NCBI RefSeq assembly: GCF_036850765.1 | Contig: NC_089495.1 | Span: 195,069,847 to 195,133,846 of the forward strand | Direction: 5' to 3' | Origin: Saccopteryx bilineata | Taxonomy: Eukaryota; Chordata; Mammalia; Chiroptera; Emballonuridae | Length of the DNA stretch: 64,000 bases | In this document: one piece after another, positions 36,091-47,312 of the stretch | How positions within the stretch are numbered: the stretch's first letter is position 1 | Layout of the letters: each line of letters starts with the position of its first letter | Notes under the pieces: model-generated | What the model was told of the DNA's origin: nothing | Databases searched by the model: none | What the model saw: only the letters and a program-made list of their open reading frames with translations | Program-made: the position numbers and the translations under genes

Positions 36091-37640
36091 AGCAGAAAGC
36101 AGTCTTTTATTAGAAAGTCATGGGAGGAGCAGCCCCAGGCTTGGGAACCTTCAACAAGAGGAAGGATGAGCAGTGTGGGGGAGGGGAATGCCGAAGGGAC
36201 CACCGGACTGCAGCTCTCGGGGCTCCACAGGTGAGGCCAGGACCAGCTCCCTGGGGGCAGAAAGAGGAACCAGAGATGTAATTCAGCGGGACAAAGGATC
36301 CAGTCCGCATGTCACCCCTCTCAGGACCCCAGCTACAGCCTCTGAGACCCCTCCACCTCCCATCACCTGCCAACATCCCCCCCTCACCAGCCGAGGGGCA
36401 CTCCCCCCTGCTCAGCCTTCTCTGTGCCCTGTGTCCTCCATACAGTTCTCACCTCACTGGGGATTCAAGCAGGCCAGCCCACAAGGGCCCTGGCAGCACT
36501 TCCTGGCCCCCGGGCACTCGCTGTCACTCCTACAGGCGTTAGGTGGGTTCATCATGGCGCATCTTATCAGAACCTGGGGGCAGGAGCCAGACTTGCGGGT
36601 ATCTCTTTGTGGACTTGGGATTTTGACTGGACGTTGCCCTTTGACTGGTTGTTGATCTTTAAATGGACTTTGACCTTTGACAGCTTCTTGACCTTTATAA
36701 GCAGCTGTTGAAAGAAACATATCCTCATTTAGACCCCATGCCCCTGCTTTACCTACCTCATCTTTCTTCTCGGTCCAGCCACTGCTCACTCCAATGTCCC
36801 CCAAATTAGGACCTGAGATGGGGGGGGGGGATTGGGTCACCAAGGCTAACCTGTGCTCTTGGAAGGCTATGCCCTGAGCTTTGCGGAAAGGGTCCACAGG
36901 ACCGTGGTCTCCTCGGGTGTCCTGTCCCTCACCACCCCTCCACTCCAAGTCCTGGTGCTCTCAGGAGGAGATGCCAGACTGGGCTGGCTCCCAGAAGTGA
37001 GAAGGACACATTGTCACTTCCGAGGAAACTTAGTGGAGGGGAGAAGAGCCCCGAGACGCCTGCCAGGTGACCTGAGCTCGCAGCCACGACAGTCCCTCGC
37101 TCCTCTCTAGGTCTCGCTGTTCTCCACAGTAAAACGGCGGGCTTCAAATGACACAATTCCTGAGGCCCTGTTGGTTCTTAACTTCCTCATAGAGGGCTGA
37201 TGACTCTCAGCCAAGCAAGGGGCAGACAGGCTAGGGACAGACCCCACAGCCAGGGCCCAGATTCCTGGGTCTCCTCGCTTCATTCTGCAGAGGTCTCCAT
37301 ATCTGAGGCCAAGAACACAGAATGACACTTCTGCCACAAACAGTCCCCATAATTCAATCCTGGGGTGAGAAGCACATGGGGTCTGCTGGGCAACTGCCTA
37401 CTTTTTCTGGCTACAGTGGAAGTGACCACAGGCGGAAGTGTGGCCTAAGCCCAGCCTGTTGCCCCGGAAGTGCTCCCTGTCAAGACCCAGGTTGCCTGTG
37501 ACAAGCTCTCCTCAGCTCAGCTCAGCCCGGCCCAGCCCGGCCTGGCCACTTGCCCACTCACCTTCAGTGACAGCTGCCTGTACTGCCAGTGTCCCAAGGA
37601 CGACGAAAACCGCCAGAACCAAGAAGCTGCTGGTCCTCAT
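36091..37640 (-). CDS. PI3: Elafin / trappin-2 (PI3), elastase and proteinase-3 inhibitor, 109 aa
   Basis: Secreted serine-protease inhibitor of neutrophil elastase and proteinase 3, crosslinked to matrix by transglutaminase. Coding exon 1 (37640-37562) gives the signal peptide, beginning MRTSSFLVLAVF, and ends in phase 1 at GTGAGT. Exon 2 (36704-36454, TGA at 36456-36454) encodes about four degenerate GQ-x-PVK-type hexapeptides (cementoin part, residues ~27-55) and a C-terminal WAP domain with eight cysteines. The inhibitory loop reads IRCAMMNPPNAC, so the Ala-Met reactive bond of human elafin is kept. Exon 2 ends right after the stop at GTGAGA. The UTR exon runs from 36250 to the poly(A) region, with AATAAA at 36111-36106, and from memory its sequence parallels the human PI3 3' UTR. 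Joined length is 109 aa against 117 in human, the difference being fewer transglutaminase repeats. Orientation opposite to WFDC5 matches the human locus. Confidence 0.95.
36106..36111 (-). terminator. PI3: PI3 polyadenylation signal AATAAA
   Basis: AATAAA on the minus strand at the end of the UTR exon (36250 downward). It is the first canonical signal after the stop codon, with cleavage expected around 36090. Confidence 0.75.
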
Positions 37641-37682
37641 GTTGTCAGGAGAGTGTATGGCTAGGAGCCGAGGCCAAGCCTG

Positions 37683-37689
37683 TTTTATG
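37683..37689 (-). promoter_or_regulatory. PI3: TATA-like box of PI3
   Basis: CATAAAA on the minus strand, 43-49 bp upstream of the PI3 ATG at 37640. This is a suitable distance for a TATA element with a short 5' UTR. Confidence 0.55.
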
Positions 37690-38388
37690 CAGCCACAGCT
37701 TCGCCTGGGGCCAAGGGCGGGTCTGTGGTTTTACAAGGGATAAGACCTATATTTCTGTGGCTCTACCAGGAAATATCCACCCCCATCCTGGGAGGGAACT
37801 TGGGGCTTTCCCCAGAGATGATTCAGGAAGAGAAATGGCAGATACTGTGTTACATCATCTCTGATAGTGCTAGGAGTGCTGTCTGTCCTACGTTCACACG
37901 GAGATGGGGGCTGCTGGCCCTTAGATACCATCAAGACCCAATTGTTTATATTTAGAAAGAATATGAAGCCCAGAGAAAAGACAGAAATCACCCAAGGTCA
38001 TTTAGCAAGTCAGCGGTTCGGTGATTTGATTTCAGACCTGAGGCGCTCCGCCTTACTCCCTGACCTTGCCAGCCTCACTGCTAGGGGCCCTAACAGTTTA
38101 CCCTTCCCAGCATCGAGCTGGGCTTCTTTTGCGTTCTCCCCCTGGCCCCGAAAAAAACCTCAAAGGCAAATTTGCCTTAAAAGTCTAATGGCTAAGCCTG
38201 ACCGGGCGGTGGTGCGGTGGATAGAGCTTCGGACTGGGATGTGGAGGATCTAGGTTCGAGACCCCGAGGTCGCCAGCTTGAGCGCGGGCTCATCTGGTTT
38301 GAGCAAAAAGCTCACCAGCTGGGACCCAATGTCACTGGCTCGAGCAAGGGGTTATTTGGTCTGCTGAAGGCCCACAGTCAAGGCCAGG

Positions 38389-39087
38389 TGTTGGGCAGAT
38401 AAAATGTATTATGCTCACTTTGTTAAAGAGGCCATTGCCCAGGTGATATTAATGTGTGTTGGGGTGGGCTAAAGGCAGGGAGAATCCTTGTAGCCTGGGG
38501 CTTGGTTTTGGGATTAAGCCTTTCCTACCCTTTTTGATGTAGGGCGGTACAATCCAATCATGCCTCAGAGAAGTGACTTTGTATTAGAGACTTCCCTGTT
38601 TTGTATATTGGATTAAGAGTTTGGATTGCTACACTATAAAATGGGGACGAAGTGGGAGCTTGGGTTCTTGGTTCCTGAGACTAGTATTAGAAATGAGAGC
38701 AGAGGAGAGCAGAGAAAGGCCATGTGGAGGAGGCCAGGAGAAGCAGCCAAGATGGTGGAGTGCTGAGTGAGATGCCAGTTTGTGTAGAGTTTGTATCTGG
38801 GATAAGGAAAGGAGATGGGGAACAGAGGTGAATAAGTCTGGTGAGCTAGAAACCTTTGATTCTAGGAAACTCGGATAAGTCAGTAGCTTTGTGAGCACTG
38901 AATGTGACTGGGTTTTGGAGCCCAGTGTGTATTTTTACTTGCCCGCCGGGTGCAAAGCTAGAATTAAAGACTATGGCCCACCAGTTTTTGGCTCCGCTGT
39001 TTCTTTGCCGACTGTCCGAATCCAATGCGAACCTGCATGGGCTGGCCTGCTGTGATGGTGGCCCTGGCCTTGGCTCCTGGCTTTACA
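38389..39087 (+). mobile_element. Solo LTR, young ERV family (copy 11), nested in hAT
   Basis: Duplication CCAGG at 38384-38388 and 39088-39092. Inserted four bases inside the hAT end, about 0.7 kb upstream of the PI3 start site, in the orientation opposite to PI3. Confidence 0.88.
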
Positions 39088-39228
39088 CCAGGGGTCCCCA
39101 AACTACGGCCCGCGGGCCACATGCAGCCCCCTGAGGCCATTTATCTGGCCCCGCCACACTTCTGGAAGGGCACTTCTTTCATTGGTGGTCAGTGAGAGGA
39201 GCATAGTTCCCATTGAAATATTGGTCAG

Positions 39229-39884
39229 TGTAAAGCCAGAAGCCAAGGCCAGGGCCACCATCACAGCCGTCTGGCCCATGCAGGTTCACATTGGATTCGA
39301 ACAGTCGGTAAAGAGACAATGGAGCCAAAAACTGGTGGGCCATAGTCTTTAATCCTAGCTTGCACCCGGCGGGCAAGTAAAAATACACACTGGGCTCCAA
39401 AACCCAGTCACATTCAGTGCTCACAAAGCCACTGACTTATCCGAGTTTCCTAGAATCAAAGGTTTCTAGCTCACCAGCCTCATTCTCCTCAGTTCCCCAT
39501 CTCCTTCCTTATCCCAGATACAAACTCTGTACAAACTGGCATCTCACTCAGCACTCCGCCGTCTTGGCTGCTTTTCCTGGCCTCCTCCACGTGGCCTCCT
39601 TCCGCTGCTGGCTCTACTCTCTCTGCTCTCTCATGCTAATCTCAGGAACCAAGAGCCCAAGCTCCCGTTCTACCCCTATTTTATAGTGTAGATTCAAAAC
39701 CCTTAATCCAATATACAAAATAGGGAAGTCTCTAATACAAAGTCACTTTCTGAGGCATGATTGGATTGTACCGCCCCACATCAAAAAGGGTAGGAAAGGC
39801 TTAATCCCAAAACCAAGCCCTGGGCAACGGCCTCCTCGTGTTATCTTTAACAAAGTGAGCATAATACATTTTATCTGCCCAACA
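39229..39884 (-). mobile_element. Solo LTR, young ERV family (copy 12), nested in hAT
   Basis: Duplication GTCAG at 39224-39228 and 39885-39889. Same orientation as PI3, about 1.5-2.2 kb upstream of it. Confidence 0.88.
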
Positions 39885-40532
39885 GTCAGTTTGTTGATTT
39901 AAATTTACTTGTTCTTTATTTTAAATATTATATTTGTTCTCGTTTTTTTTTTTTTACTTTAAAATAAGATATGTGCAGTGTGCATAGGAATTTGTTCATA
40001 GTTTTTTTTATAGTCCGGCCCTCCAATGGTCTGAGGAACAGTGAACTGGCCCCCTGTGTAAAAAGTTTGGGGACTCCTGGTCAAGGCACATATGAGAAAG
40101 CAATCAGTGAATAACTAAGATGTCTCAACAAAAAACTAATGATTGATGCTTCTCATCTCTCTCCGTTCCTGTCTGCCTGTCCCTGTCTATCCCTCTCTCT
40201 GACTCTCTCTCTCTGTCTCTGTAAAAAAAAAAAAAAAAAAAAGTCTAATGGCTAATCTCTGCACTTTGCCATTTCATAGGTAGTCTCTGAGATGCAACAA
40301 AAAAAGTAACAGGGAAGGTAGAAGTCTAGATCTATCTAGAAGGGGAGGATGCCCTTGAAATCACAGTAAGAAAAATAAAAGCACCCACAAAAAGAAAGAG
40401 CACAGAAATCACGCATTAAATGGAAATCTACAGTGCTTTCCTCCTTCTTAGAAGAGCGCCCTGATTCTTCTGAAGGACTCTTGTGTCTTTGTATCATCAA
40501 TTTAAGAGTCTAATGGGGACTGCTAATCATGA

Positions 40533-41046
40533 AGGTAGGTGTGTGTGCCCTGGCCAGCAGCACAGTGGACAGAGCATCGTCCTGGAGCATGGAGGTTGCT
40601 GGTTCAATCTCAGGGTCACTGCTTGATCCAGGTTTGCAGGCTCAATCCAAAGGGTGCCAGCTCGACCCTGAGGTCACCCGTTGGAGCCCCAGTTAGGCCA
40701 TGTATGAGAAGTTCATCTGGTTTGAGCAAAAAGCTCACCAGCTGGGACCCAACGTCACTGGCTCGAGCAAGGGGTTATTTGGTCTGCTGAAGGCCCACGG
40801 TCAAGGCACATATGAGAAAGCAATCAGTGAACAACTAAGGTGTCTCAGCAAAAAACTAATGATTGATGCTTCTCATCTCTCTCCGTTCCTGTCTGTCTGT
40901 CCCTATCTATCCCTCTCTCTGACTCTCTCTGTCTCCGTAAAAAAAAAAAAAAAAAAAAAAAAAATGGGTGCACAATTAAGTGGAACAATAAATTGATGCT
41001 TCTCTCTTTCTTCCTTCCTCTCTCTCTCAAATCAATGGAAATAAAA

Positions 41047-41048
<2 letters not shown>
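40533..41048 (+). mobile_element. Composite SINE: VES-like copy split by a 'CCTGACCAGG'-class fragment
   Basis: 40533-40707 has a CCCTGGCCAGCAGCACAGTG head. 40708-40964 matches the 3' part of the SINE that spans 38195-40243 (GGGTTATTTGGTCTGCTGAA). A VES-like tail with TTGATGCTTCTCTCTTTC follows. A (GT)n run starts at 41049. Confidence 0.7.

Positions 41049-41079
<31 letters not shown>
41049..41079. repeat. (GT)n microsatellite
   Basis: GT repeats following a SINE tail. Confidence 0.85.
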
Positions 41080-41080
<1 letters not shown>

Positions 41081-42479
41081 TCAGGTCTATTAAAGTCCTT
41101 TATTTGAATTGATCACTAAGGGTAATTCTTTGGGTGAAGATTCTACAATAGATATGAGCCTGGGAACTCCAGGAGCTATGAGTCCAGTCTGGGAGGAGTT
41201 CAACTGTGTGAGAAAAATGAACCTAATTAATACACTGGTGGAAACAGAGAAAAAGTGACGAGAGAGGATTTGGAAGGCACCAGCTCATCCTTCATGCCTC
41301 TTTCCCTTAAGAACAGCTCATCCCACACTCTTCCCACAGTTGAGTTATGACCCAATGAACTAGCTTTCTGTCTAAGCTAGTCTGAGTTGGCATTTTGTCA
41401 TTGCTATAGAAGTTGCGAGTAATAGAAATTAATACCTAGAAGCTGGGCGTTACCAGGGACAGAACCTGAAGTGTGGAAGTGATCGAGTTAAGCTTGCTTG
41501 AGAAAGAGAAGAAGCAGACTAATTATTAGATAGTGAACCAGTTGACTAACTCTCCATCCTTTGTCTCTTTGGGCTCAGACCACATGCCTATCAATGCCAA
41601 CACATTCAGGAGATATATACAAAGGTTAGATTGTTGGAGTCTGTTGGCTACCTAAAAAAAAAAAGGGCTCATTGCAAAATAAATCACACATTAAAAAGTG
41701 TGTAGAACAAACTATATTGTTTGAAGAATAGCACTGAGATAGGCAGTCTGTGCTCACCACCAGGTACAGGAGGACATGTTTCCTGGGTACACACCCCACT
41801 GTTACACCCACTGTCCTTCCTCCCCAATTGCTCCCCCCTTTCTCCTTCCCAGAGATCACCACTTTTCTGGATTTTCTGCTAATTAGCCTATTCAAGTGTC
41901 TTGCCCATTTTTAATGGGTTGTCTATCTTTTTTTCTTATTGATTTGTGGAGACAAGAAATTCTCATGTGTTACTAGTGAGGGTCTATATTTTTGCAACCT
42001 ATTTGAAAATAGGTTTGGCATCAGCTATTAAAATTCTATGACCTAGCAATTATACTCCTAAGATAAATATTTTCACAGTTCTTCCAGGAGACATGCATTA
42101 GAATGTTCACAAAAGTACTGTTTCTGATAACAAAATACTGGAAACAGCCCGTATTACCAACAACAACAAAAAAATGACTATACATGTTATGACATATTAA
42201 TACAATGAAATAGTATATAAGTATAAAAGGAATATGGCCATTTAATATTTACATATAGTTATATTTATAAATATAACATAACATAATATATAGCCCCAAT
42301 GTGACTCCAATGAAAATAATGTTGAATGAAAAATTCAAATCCCAAAAGAAAATATTTAGAATTATATGCATGTTATAAGGCTCAAAACTAAGGAAAACTA
42401 AATAACCTTTCTTTTAATCTAGAGCATTCCTTCCAACTCCGACTTCTCTTCCTTCCCTTCCTCCTCCTCCTTCTTCATG
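41080..42479. other. Intergenic stretch, mostly old repeat remains
   Basis: L1-like remnant around 42000-42200 (ACCTAGCAATTATACTCCTA). No WAP-type cysteine pattern was seen here, although WFDC12 would be expected somewhere in this interval. Confidence 0.4.
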
Positions 42480-42513
42480 CTATATTAATTTGTTGATAAA
42501 GATGCCAATTCCG

Positions 42514-42690
42514 CCTGACCTGTGGTGGTGCAGTGGATAAAACGTTGACCTGGAACTCTGAGTTCGCTGGTTCAAATCCTTGGTTTCCCTGGTCAAGGCA
42601 TATATGGGTGTTGATGCTTCCTGCCCCTCCTCCCCTTCTCTCTCTCTCTCTCTCTCCACTCTAAAATGAATAAATAAAATCTTTAAAAAA
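42514..42690 (+). mobile_element. tRNA-derived SINE, short class
   Basis: Head GCCTGACCTGTGGTGGTGC; duplication GATGCCAATTCC. Confidence 0.88.
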
Positions 42691-42860
42691 AGAGATGCCA
42701 ATTCCCTCAAATTGATTTTTAGATTAAAAACAATCTTAATTAAACCCCCAGATAGATTTATGTAAAAGTAAGCCAAAAAAAAATTGGCAATATGATTCTA
42801 AAATTTAGATCTAAAAAATGCAAATGGCAAGATAGCCAAGACACTCTTGAATAAGAACAA

Positions 42861-43192
42861 TTTTTTTTTTTTAGAGAGACAGAGAGAGACTCAGAGAGAG
42901 GGATAGATAGGGACAGACAGATAGGAATAGAGAGAGATGAGAAGCATCAATCATCAGTTTTTCATTGCTACACCTTAGTTATTCATTGATTGCTCTCTGA
43001 TATGTGCCTTGACCACGGGCCTTCAGCAGACCGAGTAACTCCTTGCTCGAGCCAGCGACCTTGGGTCCAAGCTGGTGAGCTTTTTGGTCAAACCAAATGA
43101 GCCCGCGCTCAAGCTGGCAACCTCGGGGTCTCGAACCTGGGTCCTCCGCATCCCAGTCCAATGCTCTATCCACTGCACCACCACCTGGTCAG
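42861..43192 (-). mobile_element. tRNA-derived SINE, 'CCTGACCAGG' class
   Basis: Minus strand; head ACCACCACCTGGTCAGGC; duplication TTGAATAAGAACAATTT. Confidence 0.88.
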
Positions 43193-43810
43193 GCTTGAAT
43201 AAGAACAATTTAATAGGACTTTAATATAGCAGATATCAAGGTTTATTTTAAAGCTGTAATAATTATAATAAAGTAGTATTAGAATAATGATAGATAAATA
43301 ATTTAATGAAACAGGAGAGAGGGTCCAAAACCAGATGCTAGCACACAGTGAGAGCATGTCTTTAACATGGTTATATTACATAAACATAGCTACAGTTATA
43401 TTAAGAGGGCTGCACATCATAATATCAGTCTAGTTTCCTGAGTGGTTGACGGGAGGACAAAGGTAAGGAGGTAGGAGAGAGGGGGAAGGCAAAGGAAAAA
43501 AAGTACATAAATATTGTTTCACCAAAACCAAACCAAAACAAAAAAACTTATTAGGCCTGATGTGATCCTATTACATTTATAAATATCTTAGAAAAAGAAC
43601 AAAAGGCACTAGATATCTGTTTACTAACTTCTCGAAATGTCCATGGAACTTACCAACAAAAAAATCAAGTTGGAGAGAGATATCTGTGTTTTAATAATAT
43701 TTCAGTAGACACACATGAAACTTCCACAGATGCCTAGGTTTAAGAATGAAAACGAGGGAAGGTAGGAAGAAATACACACCATGCTGTTAACAGACAAGAT
43801 TTATGCAGCC

Positions 43811-44172
43811 AAGAAACATTTGCGGGGCAGTCACCACCACCATGGCCAGTCTGTCGCAGGGCACCCGAGGTACCCATCCAAGGCCCCCGAGTGAAATACC
43901 CTGAGGTTGAAGCCACCAGAGGCTCAGGCTGAACTTGCACCGTACCGCCTGCAGGGGGAGAAGGAGGTCAAGGCCAAGGAAGCGGAGGCTCTGGGATCGC
44001 AGGGCACCTGCAGAACTGAAGGGAAGGACACCAGGAGAAGGTGACCATCCTCCAGACCTACATCCCGCAGAACTGGGACGACGTCCTGGCTAACCCCTTG
44101 GTGTGACATCGGCCAGAAATCCATGAAAACTACTGCATTAATAGGGGAAGAAGAAAGAAGCGCCTGCTCCAT
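43811..44172 (+). pseudogene. Possible processed pseudogene, unidentified
   Basis: GC-rich island in AT-rich surroundings. Plus-strand translation gives coding-like stretches in more than one frame (for example KVTILQTYIPQNWDDVLANP, then a stop), joined only by frameshifts. This suggests a decayed retrocopy of a coding gene. I could not identify the parent, and chance similarity remains possible. Confidence 0.3.
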
Positions 44173-44182
44173 GGATTGGCAT

Positions 44183-44393
44183 TTTAAATATCTTTTTAAA
44201 ATTTTTTAAATTTTATTTATTCATTTTAGAGAGGAGAGAAAGGGGGAGAGAGAGAGAGGAGAGAGAGATAGGGGGAGGAGCTGGAAGCATCAACTCCCAT
44301 ATGTGCCTTGACCAGGCAAGCCCAGGGTTTCGAACCGGCGACCTCAGCATTTCCAGGTCGAGGCTTTATCCACTGCGCCACCACAGGTCAGGC
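44183..44393 (-). mobile_element. tRNA-derived SINE, short class
   Basis: Minus strand; head CGCCACCACAGGTCAGGC at the right, AT-rich tail at the left. Confidence 0.85.
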
Positions 44394-44705
44394 CTAGATT
44401 CCTCCGTGGAATAGCAAGCTTTTGCAGTTTGAGCTCTATTCTTGTGAAAAGGCATTAAGGTGATTTCCGTCTATTACATAGTAGGTCCTTTTACTTCGGG
44501 AGAATAACAAATCTAGTTTCTTGGAACAAACTTAGAGCTGTTCCAAAGATTTCATCATCTTTTAACCTCATATTTCTTAGAAATGTAATAGGTATGCATT
44601 ATTTTCCTATGCTTTTTAGCTTAAGCAACATATGTATATCAATACTAACTTTTTCTTTCTTAGATGTAGTAAAAAAAAACAATTTTTTTTATGAAAGAAA
44701 CTTTT

Positions 44706-45037
44706 ATTTTTTATTTATTTTTTTTTACAGAGGCAGAGATAGACAGGGACAGACAGACAGAAATGGAGAGAGATGAGAAGCATCAATCATTAGTTTTTCA
44801 TTGCGCGTTGTGACTTCTTAGTTGTTCATTGATTGCTTTCTCATATGTGCCTTGACCGCGGGCCTTCAGCAGACCAAGTAACCCCTTGCTGGAGCCAGTA
44901 ACCTTGGGTCCAAGCTGGTGAGCTTTTTGCTCAAGCCAGATGAGCCCGCGCTCAAGCTGGCGACCTCGGGGTCTCGAACCTGGGTCCTTCCACATCCCAG
45001 TCCGATGCTCTATCCACTGCGCCACCACCTGGTCAGG
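44706..45037 (-). mobile_element. tRNA-derived SINE, 'CCTGACCAGG' class
   Basis: Minus strand; duplication TATGAAAGAAACTTTTA on both sides. Confidence 0.88.
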
Positions 45038-45265
45038 CTATGAAAGAAACTTTTAAAAATGTTTTTCTCCCTAAACTTTTCTTGAAGGTCAGGGGCTTTA
45101 TCTATGAAAAAATAGTAAATAGATATTTGTAACCTCTGCAAAGCAGTGGCCAGCCTTAAAACAGCCCTTTCTGGCTAAGGGTTAGAACAATGACTATAAT
45201 ATAATCGTTTGAGTTGTTTTTAGTATCTTTTAATAAAATTACTAGCTGATAGAATTCAAAAACTT

Positions 45266-45415
45266 GCCCTGGCCGGATAGCTCAGTTGGTTAGAGCATCG
45301 TCCTGAAGCACAGAGGTTGCCGGTTCGATCCCCAGTCAGGGCACATACAGGAGCAGACTGATGTTCCTGTCTCTCTCTCACTAAAATCAGTCAATAAAAA
45401 CTAAAAAAAAAAAAA
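45266..45415 (+). mobile_element. Short tRNA-derived SINE (VES-like)
   Basis: Head GCCCTGGCCGGATAGCTCAG, GGTTCGATCC B-box and an A-rich tail. The tRNA-like head is well preserved. Confidence 0.8.
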
Positions 45416-45454
45416 AATTCATTACTTGGTGTACTGATTGATAACCACTTAAAA

Positions 45455-46088
45455 TAAGGTAACCAACTTTTTTACAATGAAAAGGAGGACAAAAATAAAT
45501 TAAAGAAAATAATATCGTAAATAAAACATTTTCTTCATTGCAACAATACACTATAATATAAATGCATAATAAAAACATTTGTAATATTTTATATTGTAAT
45601 TATGCTTTCATGCCTATTAATTTTTAATAATAATTGTAAGAAAAAAGTACTCATTTAGATACAAATACATCACATCACACACAATGGATCAACTCTGCAT
45701 CGATCAAATACGGACATTTACAGGTTAGTCACCCAAAATCAAAAAGAAGGACATGGCCTGACCTGTGATGGCACAGTGAATAAAGTGTCAACCTGGAAAT
45801 GCTGAGGTCACCAGTTCGAAACCCTGGGCTTGCCTGGTCAAGGCACATATGGGAGTTGATACTTCCAGCTCCTCCCCCCCTTCTCTCTCTCTCTCTGTGT
45901 CTCTCCCTCTCCTCTCTAAAATGAACAAATAAAAATTAAAATTAAGGAAAAAAAATGAATAAGAAGAACATGTAGGAGGACACTTTTATTTATTTATTTA
46001 TTTATTTATTTAGAGGACACTTTTCGAGGGAAGATGGAACTTACAAAAGAAGAACTGTCCTCCCTAAAAAAGGATGATTGGTCACCTT
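45455..46088 (-). mobile_element. Non-autonomous hAT-like element, AAGGTGACC termini (copy 2, inverted)
   Basis: Reverse orientation of the element at 10549-11252, with a perfect 8-bp duplication ACTTAAAA at 45447-45454 and 46089-46096. It has an internal deletion and a short-class SINE at about 45754-45950. Confidence 0.78.
45754..45950 (+). mobile_element. tRNA-derived SINE, short class, nested in hAT-like element
   Basis: Head GGCCTGACCTGTGATGGCAC and CT-rich tail. The host sequence AAGAAG(G/A)ACAT is repeated at both sides. Confidence 0.8.
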
Positions 46089-46096
46089 ACTTAAAA

Positions 46097-47312
46097 GTAA
46101 AGACTCCTTGTTAGGCAAAAAATAAAAGAGATGTTTCCAGGAATTAGCAAAATGCCTACTGTTGACCACTGAAAATGTCTATCATAGAACTAACTCTAAG
46201 GCAAAAGTAGAACAAATAGTATGTGAATATGATCCACTGTGAAAATGTAGAAATAGCAAAACTTTGATCAAACAGGACAAGGGGGAGAGAAGGTGGATAA
46301 GCAAGTCAAGTCAGCCCCCTGTCTGCTCTATGTATAACAGTTTCATTTTCCATTATAAAAAAGAGTTTTTAAAAAAGAGATGCTTTTCCCCAAACAGGAC
46401 ATTTCCACAAGGTAAAGATGTCCATCTTGGCCAACACAATTCACATCTTAACTGTAATCAAAACCAGTCTTTGTGTCTCCTAAGGAAATCCCCGATTCAG
46501 CCAATGATCCTCCGTGGCTTCAAAAATCATTAGGCGAAAGTTTGACTGGGATTGGGTATTCACAGGGTGCCAGCTCATCATCCTGCAGTTAATTTGCTGT
46601 TTGTAAGGAGGAAAGCACAACTTTACAAAAGAGGCATCAGGAGACACTAATTAAAAACGCATTCATCTATCTTCATACACTAAAAGTAGGCGGGTGAAAC
46701 CCGTGTTCCTCCTGAGCTGACGCAAGAAGAGGGCACACCTGTAAAGCGTTCGTGCCAAGAGAGCTGAACTTGAACCTCACCAAGCCTCTAGAGCTAATGT
46801 TCATCCATGGACATACAAAGGGTAGAGAAGGAAGTTGAAAGATATCACAGGGAAGTAATGTGGAACTGTCTAGAAAACAATTCCTCCTTTTTTCTTCAAC
46901 AAATTACGGTAATAGCATGAAAAAGGAGGAGGAGGAGGGAAGGAAGAGAAGTCGGAGTTGGAGGGAATGTTCCAGATGAAAAGAAAGGTACGAGACATTA
47001 CAACCAATGCACCTTATTTAGATTCTGACGCCAGCACCCCGACTGAACAAAGTCAGATAAGAAACGGTAAGAAAACTAGAATATATGGAGAATATTAGAT
47101 GTTAAACCATCACTGCTAATTTTGTTAGGTATGACAACAACATGGTGATTGTGTGAGAAAGTGTCATACAATCTTATTTCTTTGAGATGCGTATCGAAGT
47201 ATTTAAGAGTAAAAATGTAAGACACATCTGATTTGCTTTAAAATACTTCTCCTACAAAGGAGTGGGGATATACATGGAGTGTTGTAGGATGCTAATTGAT
47301 GAGACTTTTTCC
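46097..47312. other. Intergenic stretch, no gene seen
   Basis: Single-copy-looking sequence with a short purine-rich tract near 46920-46960. No gene recognised. Confidence 0.45.

Larger units (their letters stand above)
38385..40079 (+). mobile_element. Non-autonomous hAT transposon carrying two LTRs
   Basis: First four bases CAGG are at 38385-38388; the element resumes at 39089 after LTR copy 11 and ends GGACTCCTG at 40079. Duplication GTCAAGGC at 38377-38384 and 40080-40087. Confidence 0.85.
38195..40243 (+). mobile_element. SINE ('CCTGACCAGG' class) split by a hAT
   Basis: Pieces 38195-38384 and 40080-40243 join across an 8-bp duplication GTCAAGGC. The outer target duplication AAAAGTCTAATGGCTAA is present at both ends. 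Confidence 0.85.

Noticed and set aside
45266..45340. tRNA-like sequence
   Set aside because: Good A/B-box-like head, but it continues into a SINE body and A-tail, and the cloverleaf is not complete. Same for the other SINE heads.
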